Shown one piece after another: positions 16,188 to 23,930 of a stretch of 64,000 nt of DNA. Both the position numbers and the translations under genes were made by a program. The notes under the pieces are model-generated. The model saw only the letters and a program-made list of their open reading frames with translations. It did no database searches and had not been told where the DNA came from. Source of the DNA: a virus; IMG/VR virus record IMGVR_UViG_3300030108_005626, positions 1 to 64,000 of that record; one strand, given 5' to 3'. Positions within the stretch are counted from its first letter, which is position 1. Each line of letters opens with the position of its first letter.

Positions 16188-16590
16188 AAATATAAAATAT
16201 GGACGTCAATCTCTCCCACCAATAGATAGCGTGGTAAAAAGCGTTGAAAAATATTGGGGAGATATGAAAACTCTCTTTGAAAATGATCAATATACCGTAA
16301 AAAGAATATTTATGAAAAAAAATACTCAAAGCAGTATGGAGTATCATGTCAAGAAGAAAGAATCATATTATATTGAAAAGGGTAAACTAAAGATTGGAAC
16401 TAGGATAGGTAGAGCAAAAAATACATCTTTGATATTAAATCAAGGAGATGTATTTCACATACCAGTTGGTTTTATGCATATGAGAATAGCGTTAGAGGAT
16501 ACGGTAATTATAGAATTTTCCACACTAGATGATGACGCTGATTCTCACATTGTAGAAGATGGAAAAACTTATATTCACAAGGAGGACTAA
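16177..16590 (+). CDS. Cupin, mannose-6-phosphate-isomerase-like
   Basis: The protein (137 aa) is a single cupin domain with the KYWGDMKTLFE-type entry strand seen in type II phosphomannose isomerase and ManC C-terminal domains. The second motif, GDVFHIPVGFMHM, is complete. The first motif has EYHVKKKESYYIEKG, with one His instead of HxH. It could be a sugar-phosphate isomerase or a nucleotide-sugar epimerase. A second cupin gene (18708) closes the neighbouring module in the same relative place. It overlaps the AraD gene by 11 bases. Confidence 0.75.
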   Translation: MDNENIKYGRQSLPPIDSVVKSVEKYWGDMKTLFENDQYTVKRIFMKKNTQSSMEYHVKKKESYYIEKGKLKIGTRIGRAKNTSLILNQGDVFHIPVGFMHMRIALEDTVIIEFSTLDDDADSHIVEDGKTYIHKED

Positions 16591-17259
16591 ATGAAACTTT
16601 TTTTAGACACTGCTAATTTATCTCAAATACAAGATGCTATGGATAAAGGGGTAATTCAAGGAGTCACCACCAATCCATCACTTTTGGCAAAGGAACCAAA
16701 AACTGATTTTTACAAACATATCAAGAAAATAGTTGATTTGTGCAAAAATTATAATAATGGTGTGCCTTTAAGTGTTGAAGTTTTTTCCATGAATCCTGAC
16801 GAAATGATTAATCAAGCAAAAGAAATAACAAAAGAACTTGACTATGATAAACTAAACATAAAAGTTCCAGTGGGTTTTGAAGAACTAAGAGTGATAAAAG
16901 AACTGTCTCAACAGAATATAAAAGTTAATTGTACTTGCTGCTTCACTGCTACTCAAATGCAACTAGCCGCTCTGGCAGGCGCCAGATACGTTTCTCTTTT
17001 CTATAACAGACTATATGATGCTAGTGGAGATCCGCTAAAAACTCTAAAAAGAGTAAGAACATTTATTGATAACAATAATTTAAATTGTGAAATCATTGCT
17101 GGAAGTATTAGAAATGGTTATGATTTAGAGGATGCATGGGATAGCGGAGCACACATAGTTACCGCTGGGTATGGAGTAGTAAAAAAGTCTACTCAGCATC
17201 CAAAAACAGATGAATCTGTAGATGGATTTTTAAAAGATTTTAAAGATTGGATAAATTAA
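16591..17259 (+). CDS. talC: Transaldolase/fructose-6-phosphate aldolase family (TalC type)
   Basis: The protein (222 aa) has the small transaldolase pattern: FLDTANL at 4-10, GVTTNPSLLAKE (24-35), Schiff-base lysine K91 in NIKVPV, CTCCFTATQMQLAALAGARYVSLFYNRL, and IAGSIRN. TalC-type transaldolases are well-known auxiliary metabolic genes in cyanophages, where they push carbon through the pentose phosphate pathway. Here the gene lies inside a sugar-activation cluster, so production of sedoheptulose-7-phosphate or other precursors for that cluster is a reasonable inference. A strong AAGGAGG lies six bases before the ATG. The stop overlaps the next start (TAATG). Confidence 0.9.
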   Translation: MKLFLDTANLSQIQDAMDKGVIQGVTTNPSLLAKEPKTDFYKHIKKIVDLCKNYNNGVPLSVEVFSMNPDEMINQAKEITKELDYDKLNIKVPVGFEELRVIKELSQQNIKVNCTCCFTATQMQLAALAGARYVSLFYNRLYDASGDPLKTLKRVRTFIDNNNLNCEIIAGSIRNGYDLEDAWDSGAHIVTAGYGVVKKSTQHPKTDESVDGFLKDFKDWIN

Positions 17260-17588
17260 TGGTTTACGTGTTTGACATAGATGGCACAATTTGCACTAAT
17301 ACATATGGCGATTATGAAAAATCTAAACCGTTTTTAACTAGGATAGAGTATGTAAATAAATTGTATGATGAAGGAAACACAATAATATTCAATACTGCAA
17401 GAGGCATGGGAAGAAATAAAAATAATGCAGGTTTAGCGCATTTAGACTTTTATGATTTTACAAAAAACCAACTTGACGCATGGGGTGTTAAGTACCATCA
17501 ATTATTTTTAGGAAAACCAGCAGGGGATATTTATGTTGATGATAAAGGTTCTTTTGACAAAGATTTCTTTAAAGTTGTCGAGAGTTGA
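17259..17588 (+). CDS. Small HAD-superfamily phosphatase, capsule-cluster type
   Basis: The protein (109 aa) starts VYVFDIDGTIC, the HAD nucleophile motif with the Asp pair. It has FNTARG as the motif-II threonine region and GKPAGDIYVDDKGSF carrying the motif-III lysine and motif-IV aspartates. This compact form, without a cap domain, is common in bacterial capsule and O-antigen clusters. By position it could remove a phosphate from a sugar bisphosphate, as GmhB does in ADP-heptose synthesis, but it is not a GmhB orthologue by length. ATG 17259 overlaps the transaldolase stop. Confidence 0.8.
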   Translation: MVYVFDIDGTICTNTYGDYEKSKPFLTRIEYVNKLYDEGNTIIFNTARGMGRNKNNAGLAHLDFYDFTKNQLDAWGVKYHQLFLGKPAGDIYVDDKGSFDKDFFKVVES

Positions 17589-17971
17589 AAGTGTTCACGA
17601 ACGGATGTTTCGATATAATACATCGAGGACACTTAGAATTATTAAAATATTGTAAAACTTTAGGTTATGTTGTTGTCGGATTAAACAGTGATAACAGCGT
17701 TAAAAGGTTAAAGGGACAAGAAAGACCAATAAATAATCAATCCGATAGAAAACATTTACTTGAGTGTTTAAAGTTCGTAGATGAAGTTATCATTTTCGAT
17801 GAAGATACTCCTATAAATTTGATTAATCAGATCCAACCGGATGTTGTGGTAAAAGGTGGAGATTATAAAGCAGAGGAAGTTATCGGATCAAACGTATGTG
17901 AGGTAAAAATATTTAATTATGTCAATGGATATTCAACAACACAAACAATTGAACGTATTAATAATAGGTGA
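17585..17971 (+). CDS. HldE/RfaE2-type sugar nucleotidyltransferase, stand-alone
   Basis: The protein (128 aa) is a single HldE C-terminal-like domain: VFTNGCFDIIHRGH (HxGH at 13-16), GLNSDNSVKRLKG, RPINNQSDRK and VVKGGDY. It is a clear relative of the C-terminal half of the protein encoded at 13898, but without the RpiB domain. It starts at TTG inside the HAD gene's stop; a GTG two codons later is an alternative. The likely reaction joins a nucleotide (AMP or CMP) to a sugar-1-phosphate. It is followed by its own kinase gene, so the kinase/transferase pair occurs twice in 4 kb. Confidence 0.85.
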   Translation: MKVFTNGCFDIIHRGHLELLKYCKTLGYVVVGLNSDNSVKRLKGQERPINNQSDRKHLLECLKFVDEVIIFDEDTPINLINQIQPDVVVKGGDYKAEEVIGSNVCEVKIFNYVNGYSTTQTIERINNR

Positions 17972-18704
17972 TAGTTGTATTGATATCTATCACTATGGCA
18001 CTTGTGATAGATTAAGTCTAGAAGCACCAGTGCCAGTTCTAAAGCATATAGAAACCAAAGAAAAATCTGGGATGGCAATAAATGTAAAAGATAACTTTTC
18101 TTCTTTAGGTGTTGATACGTCTATAATAACTAATAATAAACAAGTAAAAAAAGAAAGGTTTGTCGATATAAAAAGTAAAAATCATTTATTGAGATTTGAT
18201 TCTGGTGAGATAAAAAAATTACCGTCGATAGAAAAAGAACAAATATTAGATTATGAAATTGATTTTTTTGATGCTGTTGTTTTAGTAGACTATGATAAAG
18301 GTAGTTTGTCTGATGAAATATGCAGATTTATTTCAAAAAAGTGCTTTGAATTAAAAGTGCCATTGTTTGTCGACAGTAAAAAGACAGATCTGTCTTGTTT
18401 TGAAAATTCATTTATAAAAATTAATGACTTAGAATACTCAAAAGCATTTAAATTTCCAAAAAACTATGATTTAATAGTTACTATGGGTTCTCGTGGTGCG
18501 CTTTTTCAAGAAGTGATATATGAAACTGAACCTATTTCTGTTCACGATGTATGTGGAGCTGGTGATACCTTTTTTGCAGGTCTTGTTTACAAGTATCTTT
18601 TGACAAATGATATTGTTGAGTCTATAAAATTTGCAAACAAATGTGCTAGAATAACTGTAACAAAAGAAGGAACTTACGCTCCAAAACTATCTGAGATCGA
18701 GTGA
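17919..18704 (+). CDS. PfkB-family sugar kinase, HldE N-terminal-like (second copy)
   Basis: The protein (261 aa from ATG 17919) has LIIGDSCIDIYHYG, LSLEAPVPVLK (33-42) close to the HldE signature, and CGAGDTFFAGL with GAGD at 213-216. The usual GGAANVA is replaced by SGMAINVKDNF, which may alter substrate recognition. The ATG start overlaps the upstream nucleotidyltransferase gene by 53 bases. A TTG at 17949, just before the first strand, is an alternative, and neither has a clear ribosome site. Split kinase and transferase chains correspond to the two domains of bifunctional HldE. Confidence 0.82.
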   Translation: MSMDIQQHKQLNVLIIGDSCIDIYHYGTCDRLSLEAPVPVLKHIETKEKSGMAINVKDNFSSLGVDTSIITNNKQVKKERFVDIKSKNHLLRFDSGEIKKLPSIEKEQILDYEIDFFDAVVLVDYDKGSLSDEICRFISKKCFELKVPLFVDSKKTDLSCFENSFIKINDLEYSKAFKFPKNYDLIVTMGSRGALFQEVIYETEPISVHDVCGAGDTFFAGLVYKYLLTNDIVESIKFANKCARITVTKEGTYAPKLSEIE

Positions 18705-18707
18705 TAT

Positions 18708-19070
18708 ATGACATTAAAAAGTTTAAACATAAAATTTGTACCCAAAGGATGGGGATATGAAAGATGGATTGTAAACAAAGAGGAATATTGTGGAAAACTA
18801 CTATTTTTTGTTAAAGATAAAAGATGCTCTTGGCATTATCACAAACTAAAAGATGAAGTTTTTTATATACAATCTGGTAAAGTTTTGGTAAAATATTCAG
18901 ATGATGATGACATAACTAAAGCAAGTGAAGTTGTTTTATCGAAAGGAGACAACTTTCATGTATACAGAGGGTTGAGACACCAGATGATTGCCATAGAAGA
19001 TACTGAATTATTTGAATTTTCAACTCAACATTTTGATGAAGATAGTTATAGGGTTATAAAAGGAGATTAA
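18708..19070 (+). CDS. Cupin, sugar-isomerase/epimerase-like (second copy)
   Basis: The protein (120 aa) has complete cupin motifs: WHYHKLKDEVFYIQSG, with the HxH and Glu metal ligands, and GDNFHVYRGLRHQM. The opening KGWGYERWIVNKEEYCGKLL resembles cupins found beside HldE-type genes. It ends the second nucleotidyltransferase-kinase-cupin module, as the cupin at 16177 follows the first. The likely role is isomerising or epimerising a sugar phosphate or nucleotide sugar; the substrate is unknown. Confidence 0.75.
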   Translation: MTLKSLNIKFVPKGWGYERWIVNKEEYCGKLLFFVKDKRCSWHYHKLKDEVFYIQSGKVLVKYSDDDDITKASEVVLSKGDNFHVYRGLRHQMIAIEDTELFEFSTQHFDEDSYRVIKGD

Positions 19071-19934
19071 ATGTCTTTTATATACGAAAACAGAAAACCA
19101 CCGTATAAAAAAGTTTATTTTGGAATCAATGGTCAGTTTGGTGATATTATAATGCAGATACCTGCCTTAGATCAACTGATAAAAGATAATCCAGAAACAA
19201 AAATTGTATTTGGAATGTCAAAAAAATATGAACAAATATTACCTCTTTTTAAAGATTACCACCCTAATATAGTAGATTATAAAATATGGGAAGGGTATGA
19301 TGATTGGCCAACACAATCTGATTTGGAGTATATAAAGTCACAAAATTTTGATGCCATGTTCCCTTGCCAGATTCCGAAACACGATGATCCGTTTTTTGCA
19401 AAACATCGGCACATTAACACGGAAACTGCTTTAATGTTGGGAATAGAAACCGATATAGTTGATATAAAGTTACCATACCCAAAAGATATTATAAAGGAAC
19501 CAAAAACTGTTGCTCTACATCTATTTTCTAGTAAGTGGCCAGGTGGTATTCGATCAATTGATATTGCGAAACAAAACTTTATTGTAAATTATCTAAGGAA
19601 AAGAGGATATAAAATTTATCAATTATCAGGTCCAGGTCAACCGCATATAAAAAATACAACTTTTTTTAGAGGAACATATTTTGAAAGTTGCATGAAAATG
19701 CTAACGACTGACTTCTTAGTGACGTGTGATTCTGGAATGCCGTGGATTGCATCTGCCTATAGTCACCATATGATAGGATTATACTCTTGGGGTTATAATC
19801 CTGAAATTGGAACAACTAAAAATTGGCAACCTGTAAATAAAAATGCAATTTTTGTAGAAAACTTTAGCGCAAACGATATTCAAATTAGTAAAATATTTAA
19901 ACTTATAGATAAAAAAATAAGAGAGACGTCATGA
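19071..19934 (+). CDS. GT9-like (heptosyltransferase-type) glycosyltransferase
   Basis: The protein (287 aa) has NGQFGDIIMQIPALDQLI, the N-terminal signature of the ADP-heptose:LPS heptosyltransferase family GT9, and LVTCDSGMPWIASAYSHHMIGLYS, the matching donor-side signature. It is shorter than WaaC/WaaF (about 320-350 aa). Placed directly after two HldE-like modules, it is the natural candidate to transfer the sugar they activate. AAAGGAGAT precedes the ATG, and it overlaps the next gene as ATGA. Confidence 0.78.
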   Translation: MSFIYENRKPPYKKVYFGINGQFGDIIMQIPALDQLIKDNPETKIVFGMSKKYEQILPLFKDYHPNIVDYKIWEGYDDWPTQSDLEYIKSQNFDAMFPCQIPKHDDPFFAKHRHINTETALMLGIETDIVDIKLPYPKDIIKEPKTVALHLFSSKWPGGIRSIDIAKQNFIVNYLRKRGYKIYQLSGPGQPHIKNTTFFRGTYFESCMKMLTTDFLVTCDSGMPWIASAYSHHMIGLYSWGYNPEIGTTKNWQPVNKNAIFVENFSANDIQISKIFKLIDKKIRETS

Positions 19935-20794
19935 TAGTATCCTACATTACACCACCTTCAGCAAATGCTGAACCATTTTATCCTATGATGGAAAAAAAGG
20001 GAGTTAAAGTTTATTTTAATTCCATTCATCCTGATTGTGACTTTATCATTAGTACAATGCCCACTGGTTATTTTCATTTATTAAAAATGTTTCATGAAAC
20101 GTTCCCGGAAAAACCTATAATTATATACTTATGGGATATGTATAAAACAATTCACAAACCTCCATTTAAATATGATTGGCAAGCGCACATTGATATACTG
20201 CATAAGGCAAAAGAAATTTGGTGTCCATCAAATGAAGTTATAAAAAGAGTTGCAGAAGAAGGAGTGGATAACTCTAAGTGTAGATTAATTAAGACTTGGG
20301 CAAGATTCTTTGATTATGATGGTGAAATAGTTGACAAAAGATATATATTACAACCATTGCGAGCATACACTAATGATAAAAACTATGGTTGGTTGAAGAA
20401 AGCTGCTGAAGAATTAAATATACCAGTGTTTGAATCAAAAAATAGATTGTCAGAAGAGGAATTTCAAAGGGCAATAGCGGAATGTAGTTTTATGTGTTGT
20501 GAGTATCACGAAACATCAACTGGTGGTTTAACATTGATAGAGGGATATAATCTAGGTAAAGTTTCGGTTGTGAGTAATTCACCATATGAGGGAGTCAGAG
20601 ATTATTTAGGTGATAAAGCAATATACTTTAATGACGACAGTTATGAAGATTTTAAATCTGTGATAAAGGAAACGTGGGAAAACACTCCGGTGCTAGATTT
20701 GCAGGAATGTAGAGAGTTTTGTAGAAATCATCCGAGTTTAGATGACATGGTTGACGCTATGGTTAAAAGATTATATGCTTTGAGTGAAGAATGA
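19931..20794 (+). CDS. Putative glycosyltransferase, GT-B type
   Basis: The protein (287 aa) has IIYLWDMYKTIHKPPFKYDW, WCPSNEVIKRVAEEG, a typical GT-B inter-domain segment, and STGGLTLIEGYNLGKVSVVSNSPYEGV, a GT4-like donor region with a single clear Glu. It is coupled by ATGA overlaps on both sides. The acceptor and donor are unknown. Confidence 0.7.
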   Translation: MIVSYITPPSANAEPFYPMMEKKGVKVYFNSIHPDCDFIISTMPTGYFHLLKMFHETFPEKPIIIYLWDMYKTIHKPPFKYDWQAHIDILHKAKEIWCPSNEVIKRVAEEGVDNSKCRLIKTWARFFDYDGEIVDKRYILQPLRAYTNDKNYGWLKKAAEELNIPVFESKNRLSEEEFQRAIAECSFMCCEYHETSTGGLTLIEGYNLGKVSVVSNSPYEGVRDYLGDKAIYFNDDSYEDFKSVIKETWENTPVLDLQECREFCRNHPSLDDMVDAMVKRLYALSEE

Positions 20795-21390
20795 CAAAAG
20801 TTCATATTGCAACCGCAAGACCTGTGGGTTTAAAATGTATTGAATGGGCAAAAGATAACTGCCCTTCTGGTTTTGAACTAACGGAAAATATTAATGAATG
20901 TGATATAATTATATCCGTATTATATGATAAAATATTTAAACCAGGTATTGTTAATAATAAAAAATGTTACAACATACATCCAGGCATATTACCTGATTAC
21001 AAAGGAGTTGGGATATGTAGTTGGGTGATATTAAATGAAGAAGACTACATGGGTGCAACTTTACATGTGATAAATGAAGGAGTAGACACTGGAAACATAA
21101 TACACATTGAAAAATTTTTAGTAAAAGATCAAGATACTGCGTATTGTTTGTTTAATAAAGTTGAAAAATTGATTTATAATATGTTTAAAGAGTGGTTTGT
21201 GGACTTGTTAAATGAAAATTTTATTAGCACACCTCAAACTAATACAAATAACGTAACGTATAAAAGAAAAGACTTACAGTCAGCAATGGATCTTACTAAG
21301 TTTGTAAAAGCATTTTATTTTCCCGGTAAACCCGCTGCTTATTATTTTGACAGAAACGGTGAAAAAAAACATATAGATTTTGATTATTAA
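20791..21390 (+). CDS. Sugar N-formyltransferase-like protein
   Basis: The protein (199 aa) carries the formyltransferase catalytic triad: N61 and H63 in CYNIHPGILPDYKG, and D99 in NEGVDTGNI. These residues use N10-formyl-tetrahydrofolate in methionyl-tRNA, GAR and sugar formyltransferases. The short length and nearby aminotransferase genes favour a nucleotide-amino-sugar substrate (as in ArnA N-terminal, VioF or QdtF) rather than tRNA. The C-terminus (YYFDRNGEKKHIDFDY) resembles that of sugar formyltransferases. The amino sugar may come from the aminotransferases at 22366 or 27340. Confidence 0.78.
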   Translation: MTKVHIATARPVGLKCIEWAKDNCPSGFELTENINECDIIISVLYDKIFKPGIVNNKKCYNIHPGILPDYKGVGICSWVILNEEDYMGATLHVINEGVDTGNIIHIEKFLVKDQDTAYCLFNKVEKLIYNMFKEWFVDLLNENFISTPQTNTNNVTYKRKDLQSAMDLTKFVKAFYFPGKPAAYYFDRNGEKKHIDFDY

Positions 21391-21402
21391 AGAGGTTAAA
21401 GA

Positions 21403-22356
21403 ATGAGAGATATTAGGAATTGTAATGTGTGCGTAATCGGCGGCGCCGGTTTTTTAGGATCGCACTTGGTTGATCACTTGATAAAAGATAGAAATTGTCA
21501 AGTGCTTGTTCTGGATAATTTGATAACAGGACTAAAAAAATATGTTAATAAAAGCGCAAAGTTTTTGTGGTTTGATATACGCGATGACGAAAACCAGTTA
21601 GCAAAAATTTTTAGTGAGCATGACATAGACTATGTATTCAATTACGCTGCAGAACCTTATATTCCGGAATGTTTTGAAAGACCAATGCACTTTTTTGATA
21701 TTAATGCAACATCTGTCCTGAGAGTTTTAAATGCCTGTCAAAAATCAAAAATAAAAGGATTACTACAAGTATCATCAGCAGAAATATATGGAGATATGAA
21801 AGGAAAGATAACAGAAAATGATCCGGTAATACCTCATTCAACTTATGGGGTTTCAAAAGTTGCTGCAGATGGATTGGTGCAAGTACGCTGGCGAGAAGGA
21901 AACGTACCAGCGATTGCCATGCGACAGTTTAATTGTGTTGGCGAAAGAGAAACCCATCCTTATGTGATACCTGAAATAATTTCTCAGTTATCAGAAAATA
22001 CCACAATCAAACTAGGTAATAATTCATTTAGAGATTTTCAATATGCAGGTGATGCTGTTCGAATGGCGGTAGAACTTTTAGAAAAAGGTGACTTTGGTGA
22101 AGTATATAACATGGGTAGTGAGTCTGGAATTAAAATTTATGATCTAGCGCACATGATTGGTAGATTAATGGGTCATGAAAGTATAGATATTGTCGTTGAC
22201 GAGAAAAGAGTTCGCCCATGGGAAATATGGCATCTACAATCAGACAATACTAAACTTTATAGTGCTATAGGAAGGCGCACGCCAACTAGTCTGGAAGAGT
22301 CTTTAAGAAGAACTATTGATTATTACTATGAAAATAATAAAAACTGGGATTGGTAG
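21403..22356 (+). CDS. NAD-dependent nucleotide-sugar epimerase/dehydratase (extended SDR)
   Basis: The protein (317 aa) has the NAD-binding GGAGFLGS at 13-20, DNLITG, NYAAEPY, the catalytic SSAEIYG and YGVSK (Tyr-x-x-x-Lys), and late SDR features such as YNMGSESGI. It could be a 4-epimerase, a decarboxylase of UronA/UXS type or a 4,6-dehydratase; the sequence does not decide between them. AGAGG lies nine bases before the ATG. In the heptose hypothesis it would occupy the HldD-like position. Confidence 0.85.
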   Translation: MRDIRNCNVCVIGGAGFLGSHLVDHLIKDRNCQVLVLDNLITGLKKYVNKSAKFLWFDIRDDENQLAKIFSEHDIDYVFNYAAEPYIPECFERPMHFFDINATSVLRVLNACQKSKIKGLLQVSSAEIYGDMKGKITENDPVIPHSTYGVSKVAADGLVQVRWREGNVPAIAMRQFNCVGERETHPYVIPEIISQLSENTTIKLGNNSFRDFQYAGDAVRMAVELLEKGDFGEVYNMGSESGIKIYDLAHMIGRLMGHESIDIVVDEKRVRPWEIWHLQSDNTKLYSAIGRRTPTSLEESLRRTIDYYYENNKNWDW

Positions 22357-22365
22357 GTAAGTGTT

Positions 22366-22953
22366 ATGAGTTTTGAACCAATTAGAATATTTGAAAATTC
22401 AATTGCTGATTTTTTTGGCGCACCATACGCAGTAGCTACCGACTGTTGCACACATGCTTTGGAACTTTGTTTAAGATATAAAGAATCAAAAAAAATATCT
22501 GTGCCCAAACATACCTATATTTCCGTTCCTATGCTGTCTATAAAATTAAACATAGACCTAGAATGGACAGAAGATGATTGGTTAGATTATTATTATGTAA
22601 CTGATGAAATCATTGATGCTGCTGTCTTATGGAAACCCGATAGTTATATTCCTAACAAATTTATGTGCGTTAGTTTTCAATTTAAAAAACATCTTAGTCT
22701 AGGAAGAGGGGGCGCTATTCTACTGGACAATAAGGATGATGCATTAGAATTGAAAAAAATGTCATACGATGGTAGAACTCCAGATAGTCCATGGGCAACG
22801 CAAAACATAAGCACTATGGGTTATCACTATTATATGACACCAGAAACTGCACAATTAGGTTTAGATAAATTACCTCTTGCGATAAAAAATAAACCAAAAC
22901 AATGGACAATAAATGACTGGCCAGATCTAACAAAAATGGAGATATTTAAATGA
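22366..22953 (+). CDS. Mini DegT/DnrJ/EryC1-like aminotransferase
   Basis: The protein (195 aa) is about half the length of sugar aminotransferases. It keeps the recognisable core: ATDCCTHALELCLR (the PLP phosphate-binding region), VPKHTYISVP, DAAVLW (the Asp-containing segment) and SFQFKKHLSLGRGGAI, in which K108 is the expected PLP lysine. The C-terminal small domain is missing. It overlaps its downstream neighbour as ATGA, so truncation by accident is unlikely; it may be a deliberately compact enzyme or a binding protein. The substrate would be a keto-sugar from one of the flanking SDR enzymes. Confidence 0.72.
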   Translation: MSFEPIRIFENSIADFFGAPYAVATDCCTHALELCLRYKESKKISVPKHTYISVPMLSIKLNIDLEWTEDDWLDYYYVTDEIIDAAVLWKPDSYIPNKFMCVSFQFKKHLSLGRGGAILLDNKDDALELKKMSYDGRTPDSPWATQNISTMGYHYYMTPETAQLGLDKLPLAIKNKPKQWTINDWPDLTKMEIFK

Positions 22954-23930
22954 GATATTTAGTTACAGGTGCTACTGGGTTTGCTGGACCCCATATGATA
23001 AACAAAATTCTTGAAGACCCAAGCAATGAAGTTGTAGCTATGGTTAGAAATTTAGAAACTTGTAGAGGAATTGTTAACATTGTTAAAGATAACATTGATA
23101 AAATTGAATTCGTCTATGGAGATCTAGAAGACTTAGATTCAATAACAAAAATATTTACAGAAGATGTTTTTGATGGTGTGTTTCACTTGGGTGCATTTGC
23201 CCATCCTCCTTCATCTTTTGAAACTCCACTTTTGGCATCTCAAACTAATCTTTTAGGTACTGCTAGAATTTGTGATGAAATTATTGAGAACATGCCTCTT
23301 TGTGTTCTTATGCATTGCTCAACTCCAGAAGTATATGGTATATGCCCAGCAAATTCAAAGATAGATGAATCAACACCATATAATCCCAATAATCCATATG
23401 GTGTATCAAAAGCGGCATCAGATATGTATGTTCTAGAAAGAACAAACAATACAGACCTAAGAGCGTTTTTGACTAGAGCATTTTCTCATACCGGTCCACG
23501 AAGGGGTAGTAATTTTTCAATATCTTCGGATGCTATCCAAATTGCTAAGATAATTAAGGGACAACAAGAACCAGTAATAAAAATAGGCAATATGACATCT
23601 CAAAGAATTGTTGCCGATGTGCGAGATGTTGTTGATGCTTATTATCAATTAATGGTTAAATTCCAACAAGATGAAATAAAGTGTGGAGAGATATTTCACA
23701 TAGCAGGAGATGATTTACATCCTATGCAGCACTATTTAGATTTAATGCTACAAATGCATAATCTTGAAGATACAAAATTAGAAATTGAACCAAAGTATTT
23801 TAGGAAAGTAGATATTCCAATACAAATTCCAGATGATTCAAAAGTTAGAAATTTTTTAAACTGGAAACCATCAATACCTATTGAAAAAACTTTAAGAGAT
23901 CTTGTAGACTATTGGTTGGAGGAAGTGTAA
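22950..23930 (+). CDS. GDP-mannose-4,6-dehydratase-like SDR
   Basis: The protein (326 aa) has GATGFAGPH (7-15), HLGAFAHPP, HCSTPEVYG, NPYGVSKAASDMY with the Tyr/Lys pair, and TRAFSHTGPRRGSNF, features of the GMD/RMD branch of extended SDRs. GMD makes GDP-4-keto-6-deoxymannose; relatives act on GDP- or CDP-heptoses in Campylobacter and Yersinia. With two cupins and HldE-like modules upstream, a 6-deoxy-sugar product is plausible. It is coupled by ATGA to the mini-aminotransferase gene. Confidence 0.83.
   Translation: MRYLVTGATGFAGPHMINKILEDPSNEVVAMVRNLETCRGIVNIVKDNIDKIEFVYGDLEDLDSITKIFTEDVFDGVFHLGAFAHPPSSFETPLLASQTNLLGTARICDEIIENMPLCVLMHCSTPEVYGICPANSKIDESTPYNPNNPYGVSKAASDMYVLERTNNTDLRAFLTRAFSHTGPRRGSNFSISSDAIQIAKIIKGQQEPVIKIGNMTSQRIVADVRDVVDAYYQLMVKFQQDEIKCGEIFHIAGDDLHPMQHYLDLMLQMHNLEDTKLEIEPKYFRKVDIPIQIPDDSKVRNFLNWKPSIPIEKTLRDLVDYWLEEV

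Noticed and set aside
22366-22953. Pseudogene call for the short aminotransferase
   Set aside because: The PLP motifs survive, the reading frame is clean and it is coupled by ATGA to the next gene, so a genuine compact protein is more likely.
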